Shown: positions 1 through 5,742 of the stretch, one piece after another
Layout: every line of letters begins with the position of its first letter
Numbering within the stretch: the first letter of the stretch is position 1
DNA from: Cyanobacteria bacterium UBA1186
Lineage (GTDB): Bacteria; Cyanobacteriota; Vampirovibrionia; Gastranaerophilales; Gastranaerophilaceae
Direction of reading: 5' to 3'
Length of the DNA stretch: 17,472 nucleotides
Assembly: GCA_002309875.1 (NCBI GenBank)
Contig: DBYM01000023.1
Location: 1,452 to 18,923 of the forward strand
Program-made: the position numbers and the translations under genes
The notes under the pieces: model-generated
The model's input: only the letters and a program-made list of their open reading frames with translations
Told to the model about the DNA's origin: nothing
The model's database searches: none

Positions 1-1280
1 AGATAATTCTTTGCCGTCTCCGTCAAATCTTCTGCCGTTATTGAATCGCAGGTCGGCATATAATCTTCCGCCAAATCCAAATCGTCGCAAACCGTCATAT
101 AATAACCGATTGATTCGCCAATCTCCGAAACGGTTTCCGCCTCAGAGGCAAAACGGGATTTGAGTTTCTTTTTAGCCTTGTTCAGTTCTCTTTCGGTAAT
201 TCCTTCCTTCAGTTTTTCAATTTCACCCTTTACGAGTTCTATCGCCTTTTCCTTGTATTGCGGATTGAAATTTGCCTGAACAAAGAAATTGCTCCCGTCT
301 CTGAATGAATAATTTTCCGCATCAATTATATTAAAAATATGTTCATCAAGGTTTTCGACAAGATTTACATAGAGTCTTGAACTTGTACCTTCGCCCAAAA
401 TAACCGAAAGCATTTCAAGACAGATAAGATTTTTCAGATCTCTTGCGGGAACTCCGAGATAACCGAACATCATAAAGGAAGAATTGATATTTCCTTCATT
501 TTCGATATAAACCGTCTGCTCAACGGGTTTGTCCGGAACAAGATTTCTGTCGGGCGGAGTCGGTCTTTCACCCCAATTAAAGGCTTTTACAACTTTATTA
601 AGAACGGTTTCAAAATCAAACTCTCCGACAATAATTGTGGTAACGTTTTTCGGGGAATAGAACGTTCTGTAATAATTCATAACCTCTTCCTGAGAAACCT
701 GCGAAATTATCTCGGGTGTGCCGATTACATCTCTTTTGTAAGGGTGAGAGGCGTACATTGCGTGGTTTGTTGAATTATAAACCTTTGTCCAGGGCTGATC
801 CTGTCTCATTCTGATTTCTTCAATAACAACATGGCGTTCACGTTTGTCCGTAACATTTTTATCGTTCACGTCGAAAGGTGCACCCATTTCGTAATCGGGG
901 ATTACGGGATCAGTCATCATATCGGCATGAAGTTCGATTGCCAAATCAAAGTTTTCGTCATTTTCACCCTTCGGAAGTGTTACGTAATAAAAAGTGTAAT
1001 CCTTCCAGGTTGCGGCATTGACTATTGCCCCTCTCGCCTCAAGAATATGGTCAAATTCTCCCGCTTTATGCTTATGAGTACCTTTGAACATCAAATGTTC
1101 AAGGAAATGCGAAATTCCGTTGTTCCTGTCATTCTCGTTAATTGAGCCTGTTTTTACCCAACTCGAAACATTCACCATTCCGCCTTCTTTATATGCCAAA
1201 ACGATTTTGTGTCCGTTTTCCTGTTCGTATATTTTTACATCTCTCGTTAAAAACGGGTATTTTACGGTTGTTTCTTTCAT
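1..1280 (-). CDS. M16 family zinc metallopeptidase (insulinase/processing-peptidase type), C-terminus cut by window
   Basis: The reading frame is open from an ATG at 1280 to the window edge (426 codons). It carries the inverted zinc motif HFLEH at residues 58-62 (H58 and H62 metal ligands, E61 catalytic base), followed by the family-typical LMFKGT. The third ligand should be E154 or E155 in VVIEEI. Residues about 10-160 form the catalytic M16 domain and about 165-350 the M16_C domain. The last visible residues (TAEDLTETAKNYL) match the end of single-unit M16 proteins of roughly 410-440 aa, so only a short tail is missing. There is no signal peptide, so it is probably cytoplasmic. A Shine-Dalgarno site AGAGGTG lies just upstream of the ATG. 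Between the second His and the third ligand the spacing is about 93 residues rather than the usual 75 or so, due to an extra loop near residues 130-146. M16 peptidases degrade peptides; the actual substrate is not indicated. Confidence 0.92.
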   Translation of the reverse strand, partial: MKETTVKYPFLTRDVKIYEQENGHKIVLAYKEGGMVNVSSWVKTGSINENDRNNGISHFLEHLMFKGTHKHKAGEFDHILEARGAIVNAATWKDYTFYYVTLPKGENDENFDLAIELHADMMTDPVIPDYEMGAPFDVNDKNVTDKRERHVVIEEIRMRQDQPWTKVYNSTNHAMYASHPYKRDVIGTPEIISQVSQEEVMNYYRTFYSPKNVTTIIVGEFDFETVLNKVVKAFNWGERPTPPDRNLVPDKPVEQTVYIENEGNINSSFMMFGYLGVPARDLKNLICLEMLSVILGEGTSSRLYVNLVENLDEHIFNIIDAENYSFRDGSNFFVQANFNPQYKEKAIELVKGEIEKLKEGITERELNKAKKKLKSRFASEAETVSEIGESIGYYMTVCDDLDLAEDYMPTCDSITAEDLTETAKNY

Positions 1281-1300
1281 AAGCACCTCTAACTTTTATT

Positions 1301-1328
1301 ATCATACTATAATTTTGCAGATTTGTAA
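1301..1328 (-). promoter_or_regulatory. sigma70-type promoter for the M16 peptidase gene
   Basis: Reading the minus strand, TTACAA (1328-1323) and TATGAT (1306-1301) are separated by 16 bases. Transcription would start about 15 bases before the ATG at 1280, leaving room for the AGAGGTG ribosome binding site. It is back to back with the promoter of the gene at 1400. Confidence 0.55.
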
Positions 1329-1356
1329 CGATTTATTAAACAATTTGTTAAAAAAT

Positions 1357-1386
1357 TTGATTTACATGCGTTAACTCAATTATCAT
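1357..1386 (+). promoter_or_regulatory. sigma70-type promoter for the HNH-like gene
   Basis: TTGATT (1357-1362) and TATCAT (1381-1386) are 18 bases apart. The predicted start of transcription, about 1393, is only about 7 bases before the ATG at 1400, so the leader would be extremely short (TAGGGAT, with a partial AGGG Shine-Dalgarno). Confidence 0.5.
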
Positions 1387-1399
1387 AAGTTCTAGGGAT

Positions 1400-2548
1400 A
1401 TGAAAGTTACATTAAATACATCGGGACAAATCAACAACTACACAAATTGGAGATTTAAAAGGGACAATTCTGCTGCATACGGGACTTCTGACGAGAGGTC
1501 AAATACGGTCGGGCTCCCCGCTTTGAACTATGCAAATTTCCCGAATATTTCATTCCGAAAAGCAGCAATGCGTATATCACTTAACGACGAGGAACTGCTC
1601 CTCAGACATGCCAGATTTCTGAACTGCGCATACAGCGGAAGACCGCTTTTACCGAGAGGAGATGCCGAAAAAGCCTTCTCTAAACTTGCAAAAAGACCGA
1701 ATGCACAGTCCGCAATACACCTTTTGCAGAATTTCAGAAACTATATGTACCCGATTGAAGAACAGATTTTTGATATCTTTGACAATACTCCGCATAATAA
1801 CAAAAAGGATTTCAGCGATATCTTAAAAGAACTTGTACCAACCGCAAGAGAAAACCTTAAAATTAAACAAAAAAACCTGCTGAACAGCACCGAGCCTTTG
1901 ATTAAAACACTCTCGCCCGATATAAGAGAAGATTTGCTCAACGTAATGAACGTAACTTTTGAAAAAGTGGAAGACGGCGCCTTCAAACGAAAATACCTGC
2001 TCGACTACCTACTTGGAATAAAAGCCGGCCCTGAAGACGAACAGAAAATAAACAAAATATACAGAACCTGGTATCAACTCCCAAGACCGTCAAGAGATGT
2101 TGATGCTTTTATAATCGGTTATGCCAAACTCCCCCACGAAACCATAGCGAAAAGGCTCATAAGTTCCGCCATAGCAACGATTGAGCATATTGAGCCTCAG
2201 TCAAGAAACGGTGCGGACGATTTGAGCAACTATCTTCTTGTATGCAATCAACTTAACAGCGAAAGAAATTCCATTCTGCTTGACGAATTTATCCTGCTTA
2301 ATCCCTCCTTAAATATCCCTAAAAATCTGCAATCCTACGTTGATTCGGTAATTAGCGAAGTCGGAAGAAAATACTCAGTCTTTTCGGCAAGAAGTTGGTA
2401 TCCCGAAGCCATACAAAAAGCCGTACTCGAAGAAACCGACGGTTACCTTTATCTCGATATCAGCAAATTAAGGCTTACAAAAGAACAGATTAAAGAAAAT
2501 AACAGTACACGAAAACTCTGCGAAAAATATATTGTTAAAAACAAATAA
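1400..2548 (+). CDS. divergent HNH-endonuclease-like protein with split zinc knuckles and N-terminal NISFR motif
   Basis: The protein is 382 aa with no membrane segment. Residues 261-289 follow the HNH core pattern: E262-H263-I-E-P266 (normally DHIxP), S268, G271, N277, C282, N286 and R289. The usual CxxC-N-xx-K at the end of the core here reads C282-NQL-N286-SE-R289, so its second Cys is Leu. Residues 75-82 (NCAYSGRP) look like the preceding knuckle CxxC with the second Cys changed to Ser. Some 180 mostly helical residues separate the two halves, far more than in ordinary HNH proteins. Residues 1-45 are low-complexity and polar, ending in NFPNISFRKA (46-55). The call rests on motif reading only. 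H263 and N286 would allow metal-dependent nicking, but the weakened zinc site could equally mean a structural or inactive derivative. The stand-alone gene has its own promoter and no recognisable partner; the next gene has a separate promoter. Confidence 0.55.
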   Translation: MKVTLNTSGQINNYTNWRFKRDNSAAYGTSDERSNTVGLPALNYANFPNISFRKAAMRISLNDEELLLRHARFLNCAYSGRPLLPRGDAEKAFSKLAKRPNAQSAIHLLQNFRNYMYPIEEQIFDIFDNTPHNNKKDFSDILKELVPTARENLKIKQKNLLNSTEPLIKTLSPDIREDLLNVMNVTFEKVEDGAFKRKYLLDYLLGIKAGPEDEQKINKIYRTWYQLPRPSRDVDAFIIGYAKLPHETIAKRLISSAIATIEHIEPQSRNGADDLSNYLLVCNQLNSERNSILLDEFILLNPSLNIPKNLQSYVDSVISEVGRKYSVFSARSWYPEAIQKAVLEETDGYLYLDISKLRLTKEQIKENNSTRKLCEKYIVKNK

Positions 2549-2552
2549 CCGT

Positions 2553-2580
2553 TTGACTGTTTTTTATTTGTGATTAAAAT
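2553..2580 (+). promoter_or_regulatory. sigma70-type promoter for the 65-aa protein gene
   Basis: TTGACT (2553-2558) and TAAAAT (2575-2580) are 16 bases apart, directly after the stop of the HNH-like gene. Transcription would begin near 2587, just before the strong GGGAGGG ribosome binding site of the gene at 2601. Confidence 0.6.
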
Positions 2581-2600
2581 TTAAACTTGGGAGGGAAATT

Positions 2601-2798
2601 ATGTTTCAAGTTTATATCGATAAACCATCTTTATTCGAGCCTGATATGGCAGGTGAGTTTAAGGATTTGGACAAGGCAATAGAATTTGCCGAAAGAGAAA
2701 AAGCCGAAGGTGAAGATGTTTCTTACACGATAGAAGAAACCAACGGCACCGTAAACAGTTACGGAGAACAAATTACAAGAGTCGTTAAAAGGGGGTAA
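2601..2798 (+). CDS. small acidic protein of unknown function (65 aa)
   Basis: I do not recognise this family. The ATG follows a strong TTGGGAGGGAAATT ribosome binding site and a good promoter, so it is very likely translated. The protein is acidic, begins with a beta-like stretch (FQVYID), has a charged helix around residues 21-37 (DLDKAIEFAEREKAEG) and ends with a beta-like segment (SYTIEETNGTV... ITRVV). It has no signal peptide, membrane segment or cysteine. Its last two codons and stop lie in the repeat motif AGGGGGTAAATATA, so the natural C-terminus may have been shaped by insertion of that repeat. It forms a single-gene unit closed by the terminator at 2896-2927. Confidence 0.7.
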   Translation: MFQVYIDKPSLFEPDMAGEFKDLDKAIEFAEREKAEGEDVSYTIEETNGTVNSYGEQITRVVKRG

Positions 2799-2890
2799 AT
2801 ATATTTCCTTTTCCGAGACCTGACAAGGCAGAGCCGTACCCGTTTAATGCGGGCAGGTCAGGGTAAATAGGGGTAGAGTAAATATATTTT
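2790..2890. repeat. intergenic structured element flanked by AAATATATTT copies
   Basis: TAAATATATTT occurs at 2796-2806 and again at 2879-2889, each next to G-rich sequence (GGGGGTAAAT; GGGTAAATAGGGGTAGAG). Between them an imperfect hairpin can form: CCTGAC (2819-2824) with GTCAGG (2857-2862), enclosing CCCG (2839-2842) with CGGG (2850-2853). The GGGGTAAATATA end is shared with the element at 11163-11287. It overlaps the stop codon of the 65-aa gene. It could be a miniature mobile element or a structured 3' untranslated region. Confidence 0.5.
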
Positions 2891-2895
2891 CGGTA

Positions 2896-2927
2896 AAAAA
2901 AGAGACTTCTGAGGAAGTCTCTTTTTT
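2896..2927. terminator. bidirectional intrinsic terminator between convergent genes
   Basis: A perfect 14-bp stem (AAAAAAGAGACTTC at 2896-2909, GAAGTCTCTTTTTT at 2914-2927) encloses the loop TGAG. A-tracts on one side and T-tracts on the other give a run of U after the hairpin in both directions. It therefore serves the 65-aa gene (plus) and the coiled-coil gene ending at 2946 (minus). Confidence 0.92.
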
Positions 2928-2945
2928 ATATACCGTCACACATTC

Positions 2946-3506
2946 CTAATTTGCATAATCAAGGAATTGGCTTTCTGACTCTGCTCTTCTGCGTTCAAGT
3001 TGAACCTGTCCGTTTTTGACAATTTCCTGAAGTTGATTTAAGTTCTGCTCAAGGTTTACAAGCACCTGCTCTGCATAAACGGAAGCCCCGTCCCTTGTTC
3101 TCAACGCTTCGTCTATCGCCTGATTACGTACTGCATCTGCATCTTCAAGTGCTTTGCGCTTGATTTCTTCGCAATCATTTATAACCTGCTCTTTAATCTT
3201 CTCGGCTTCTCTCTGTACTGCTCTCAGTAATTCCGCTTCGCTAAGCAGTCTGTTCGCTTCTGCCTGAGCGTCTGCAACGATTTTTTCGGCTCTCTGCTGT
3301 GCTTCATACTGAAGTTCGTCTTTTCTTCTTATCAAAGAGCGTGCTTCCTTTATTTCTTCAGGAAGTGCCGAAAATATATTATCCAAAATCTCGATTACGG
3401 AATCTTTTTTCACAACCACTACATTGGGCAGAATAGGTAAGCCCTTATCCAAAACCTCCTCGAGGTCGTTCATTAATCCGTAAATTACATCTTGTTGTGA
3501 ATTCAT
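2946..3506 (-). CDS. SepIVA/DivIVA-like coiled-coil protein (often annotated ATP synthase b-like)
   Basis: The protein is 186 aa and soluble. Residues 1-25 are an acidic helix (VIYGLMNDLEEVLDKG). Residues 28-51 carry the conserved module NVVVVKKDSVIEILDNIF then SALPEE, and residues 52-180 form one long Ala/Glu/Arg-rich coiled coil (IVADAQAEANRLLSEAE and similar), like the stalk of ATP synthase subunit b but without a membrane anchor. This layout matches a family of actinobacterial and clostridial proteins related to SepIVA/DivIVA, which organise septum or envelope growth. That role is carried over from the family, not shown here. The ATG has a CGGAG ribosome binding site and its own promoter. 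The adjacent upstream gene (3594-3962) repeats the N-terminal module. Confidence 0.65.
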   Translation of the reverse strand: MNSQQDVIYGLMNDLEEVLDKGLPILPNVVVVKKDSVIEILDNIFSALPEEIKEARSLIRRKDELQYEAQQRAEKIVADAQAEANRLLSEAELLRAVQREAEKIKEQVINDCEEIKRKALEDADAVRNQAIDEALRTRDGASVYAEQVLVNLEQNLNQLQEIVKNGQVQLERRRAESESQFLDYAN

Positions 3507-3541
3507 TTTATTCTCCGTTTATTACTATGATAGTTATCAGA

Positions 3542-3571
3542 ATTGTACAACAAACAAAAAACAAAAGTCAA
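3542..3571 (-). promoter_or_regulatory. sigma70-type promoter for the coiled-coil gene
   Basis: On the minus strand TTGACT (3571-3566) and TACAAT (3547-3542) are 18 bases apart. They lie in the gap between the two minus-strand genes, so the coiled-coil gene can be expressed independently. The predicted leader is about 29 bases. Confidence 0.6.
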
Positions 3572-3593
3572 TTGAGTCGGGAGTTCTGCAGTT

Positions 3594-3962
3594 CTATTCG
3601 TAAACATGCATTACCCGGTTTAAATCGGCATTCAGGGCCGATATTATCATCTCTATCAAAGGCTCTGTTTCTTTGTATCTGACCGCATAACTGTTTGTGC
3701 TGAACATAAATCTGTTTTTGATGGCTGCGTGCAAACGTCTTATATAAGTGTTGCTTTTAAGAGAATTTGCTCCGTATTTCTTGATATAATCACGGTATTC
3801 CTGCGGCAGAGCGCCTTCTATACAGCACAAAATATCGTCGATTTTTGCCTTCTTCAGAATCTTTACGTTGATTAATGTGAAGGAAGCCTCCTCATTAATG
3901 ATTTTTTTCAACTTGCGCAGATATGTTTTAGCTGTTGATAACACGTCAATAGAATTATACAT
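3594..3962 (-). CDS. 122-aa protein sharing the N-terminal module of its coiled-coil neighbour
   Basis: I do not recognise a named family. The protein is basic and mostly helical, with no signal peptide or membrane segment. Residues 32-55 (NVKILKKAKIDDILCCIE then GALPQE) align without gaps to residues 28-51 of the protein encoded next to it, with 11 identities over 24 positions (N, V, KK, I, L, I, ALP, E). The long coiled coil of that neighbour is absent; instead residues 56-122 form a different helical, Lys/Arg-rich tail (YIRRLHAAIKNRF). A shared module in neighbouring genes suggests duplication and divergence, or a pair working in the same assembly. The ATG has GGAG about 6 bases upstream and its own extended -10 promoter. 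Confidence 0.7.
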   Translation of the reverse strand: MYNSIDVLSTAKTYLRKLKKIINEEASFTLINVKILKKAKIDDILCCIEGALPQEYRDYIKKYGANSLKSNTYIRRLHAAIKNRFMFSTNSYAVRYKETEPLIEMIISALNADLNRVMHVYE

Positions 3963-3986
3963 TTTATCTCCAATTCCTCACAAAAA

Positions 3987-3995
3987 ATTATATCA
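3987..3995 (-). promoter_or_regulatory. extended -10 promoter for the 122-aa protein gene
   Basis: TGATATAAT on the minus strand (3995-3987) is an exact TGnTATAAT extended -10 element; I see no good -35. The start of transcription would be near 3980, giving an 18-base leader with GGAG. It is divergent from the rpe promoter a few bases away. Confidence 0.6.
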
Positions 3996-4010
3996 CAACA
4001 ATATGTTTTA

Positions 4011-4019
4011 TGCTAGAAT
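4011..4019 (+). promoter_or_regulatory. extended -10 promoter for rpe
   Basis: TGCTAGAAT (TGn plus TAGAAT at 4014-4019) with no clear -35. The start of transcription would be near 4026, directly in front of the AAAGGAGT ribosome binding site. The same ATGCTAnAnT form precedes the phosphohexomutase gene and rimO. Confidence 0.6.
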
Positions 4020-4036
4020 GTAATAAAGGAGTCCGA

Positions 4037-4681
4037 ATGAAAGAAATTATTATTTCACCGTCTATCCTGTCCGCAGATTTTATGGAACTTGAAAAAGAAA
4101 TAACGGCGGTTAAAAATGCGGGAGTAAAATGGATTCATATTGACGTGATGGACGGACATTTTGTCCCGAATATTTCAATCGGAGTTCCCGTCGTGAAATC
4201 TGTACGCAAAAAAACGGACATGTTTCTTGATACTCATCTTATGATTGAAAACCCCGAAAAATATATCGAGCCGTTTGCCAAGGCAGGAGCGGATTTGATA
4301 ACTTTTCACCTTGAAGCCTCCGAAAATTACGGAACGGAAAATCTTATTTCGCTCGTAAAATCCTTCGGGAAGAAAGTCGGAATATCGATTAAGCCGAAAA
4401 CCAAGCCGGAAGAACTTTTCCCTTATCTCGACAAAATCGATTTAGTGCTTGTAATGACGGTTGAGCCGGGATTTGGAGGTCAGGAATTTATGCATGACTG
4501 TGCAATGAAAATTCCTTCAATAAAAGAACATTCCCCCGAAGATTTAATTATTCAGGTTGACGGCGGAATAAACAACCTGACCGCAAAGGTCTGCACCTCC
4601 TTAGGCGCAAATTCTCTCGTTGCGGGAAGTTATATCTACGGCTCCGATGATTACGAAAAAGCCATCTTAAGTCTGAAATAA
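4037..4681 (+). CDS. rpe: ribulose-phosphate 3-epimerase
   Basis: The enzyme interconverts D-ribulose 5-phosphate and D-xylulose 5-phosphate in the pentose phosphate pathway, in the cytosol. From the ATG at 4037 it is 214 aa, the normal family size. Motifs appear in order: SPSILSADF (7-15), HIDVMDGHFVPN (34-45) with metal ligand H34 and catalytic D36, DTHLMI with H67, GFGGQEF (145-151) and DGGINN (175-180) with catalytic D175. I chose 4037 over the upstream in-frame ATG at 4010 because AAAGGAGT (4025-4032) is correctly spaced only for 4037, and because 4010 lies inside the promoter -10 region. No hairpin terminator follows; the next gene has its own promoter. Confidence 0.97.
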   Translation: MKEIIISPSILSADFMELEKEITAVKNAGVKWIHIDVMDGHFVPNISIGVPVVKSVRKKTDMFLDTHLMIENPEKYIEPFAKAGADLITFHLEASENYGTENLISLVKSFGKKVGISIKPKTKPEELFPYLDKIDLVLVMTVEPGFGGQEFMHDCAMKIPSIKEHSPEDLIIQVDGGINNLTAKVCTSLGANSLVAGSYIYGSDDYEKAILSLK

Positions 4682-4694
4682 AACACTTTGCTTA

Positions 4695-4723
4695 TTCACA
4701 TTTACCCGAAAATGACATAAAAT
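4695..4723 (+). promoter_or_regulatory. promoter whose start point coincides with the ATG of the ABC ATPase (leaderless)
   Basis: TTCACA (4695-4700) and TAAAAT (4718-4723) are exactly 17 bases apart. Six bases (AATTTT) follow the -10, so transcription should begin at about 4730, the A of the start codon. There is no Shine-Dalgarno sequence in front of the ATG. Confidence 0.6.
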
Positions 4724-4729
4724 AATTTT

Positions 4730-5689
4730 ATGGAAAATCTTTTGGAAATAAAAAACCTGAATTTGTTTTTTAAAGGCGAAGAACGTAACCTTCAGGCGCT
4801 TTACGGTATAAATCTGACACTTGAAAGGGGGAAAATCCACTCTCTCGTCGGAGAATCAGGGTGCGGAAAAACCCTGACCGCAATGTCGGTTATGGGCCTA
4901 ATCCCGAAAACCGCCTTCATAGAAAGCGGTGAGGTGATTTTTAACGGTGAAAATCTCCTGAAGTATTCCGAAAAACAGATGCGTGAACTCAGAGGAAACA
5001 AAATCGCACTCATTCCGCAGGACCCGATGACTTCACTCAATCCGCTTTACACAATCGAAAACCAACTCACCGAGGCTATAAGAGCACACACAAAAGTTAA
5101 TAAACATCAGGCTTTAAGAAAAGCACGCGAGGTTTTAAACCTCGTTAAAATCCCGGACGTTAATGACAAACTTAATCTTTACCCGCACGAACTTTCGGGC
5201 GGAATGAAGCAGAGAATAATAATAGCCATGGCACTTGCCTGCAAGTCCGAACTTATTATCGCAGATGAGCCGACAACCGCACTTGACGTAACTATTCAGA
5301 AACAGATTATGGATTTGCTGACAGAACTTCAGAAGGAATTCGGAACAACGATTCTTCTCATTTCGCACGATTTGGCACTCGTAAGCAACTATACGGACAC
5401 AGTTACGGTTATGTATGCGGGACATATTGTCGAGCAGGCGGAGGCAAACGAATTCTTTTCAAACCCGAAACACCCGTATTCGGTTGCTCTTTTAAATTCT
5501 CTCCCGAATACAAACCCCGCACTGAGGCTCAAAACCATAGAAGGTGCTCCTCCGAGTATTCAGGAAACCATAACGGGCTGTAAATTTAACCCGAGATGCG
5601 ATTTGGCGGAAAAAGGTCTTTGCGATACAACCCTCCCCGAACTCAAAGAAAAAGCGCAGAAACATTTTGCGGCCTGCTTAAAAATATAG
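4730..5689 (+). CDS. oligopeptide/dipeptide-type ABC transporter ATP-binding protein (OppD/DppD family)
   Basis: This is a 319-aa cytoplasmic ATPase subunit of a peptide or nickel importer. Walker A GESGCGKT (41-48), Q-loop IPQDP (Q97), signature LSGGMKQR (155-162), Walker B LIIADEP (175-181, catalytic E180) and switch H213 are all intact. The C-terminal oligo_HPY region holds KFNPRC and the four cysteines C284, C290, C298 and C316, an arrangement seen in OppD/OppF proteins, some of which bind an iron-sulfur cluster there. The usual partners (permeases, binding protein, second ATPase) are not next to it, so it is either an orphan subunit serving a distant operon or a solitary ATPase. The ATG has no ribosome binding site and sits at the predicted transcription start. 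OppD rather than OppF is a family-level reading. Confidence 0.9.
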   Translation: MENLLEIKNLNLFFKGEERNLQALYGINLTLERGKIHSLVGESGCGKTLTAMSVMGLIPKTAFIESGEVIFNGENLLKYSEKQMRELRGNKIALIPQDPMTSLNPLYTIENQLTEAIRAHTKVNKHQALRKAREVLNLVKIPDVNDKLNLYPHELSGGMKQRIIIAMALACKSELIIADEPTTALDVTIQKQIMDLLTELQKEFGTTILLISHDLALVSNYTDTVTVMYAGHIVEQAEANEFFSNPKHPYSVALLNSLPNTNPALRLKTIEGAPPSIQETITGCKFNPRCDLAEKGLCDTTLPELKEKAQKHFAACLKI

Positions 5690-5706
5690 ATAGTACATCA
5701 TTTTTA

Positions 5707-5715
5707 TGCTATAAT
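5707..5715 (+). promoter_or_regulatory. extended -10 promoter for the phosphohexomutase gene
   Basis: TGCTATAAT, a perfect TGn-TATAAT extended -10 (hexamer 5710-5715), lies 27 bases upstream of the ATG at 5743. The -35 region is not recognisable. The leader of about 21 bases contains GGGGGAG as ribosome binding site. Confidence 0.7.
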
Positions 5716-5742
5716 TCATACATCAAAACGGGGGAGTGAATT

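Noticed and set aside
831..1374. Plus-strand frames of about 100 codons opposite the M16 gene
   Set aside because: They are antisense shadows of a clearly conserved peptidase frame, with no ribosome binding sites.
2811..2880. Possible SRP (4.5S-like) RNA, because one strand reads GTCAGGTCTCGGAAAAGGAA
   Set aside because: The AGCAGCC part of the conserved apical loop and the matching 3' strand are missing, and the surrounding repeats explain the sequence better.
4010..4036. Upstream in-frame ATG for rpe, adding nine residues
   Set aside because: It lies inside the TGCTAGAAT promoter element, ahead of the predicted transcription start, and has no Shine-Dalgarno; AAAGGAGT is placed for the ATG at 4037, where the conserved sequence starts.
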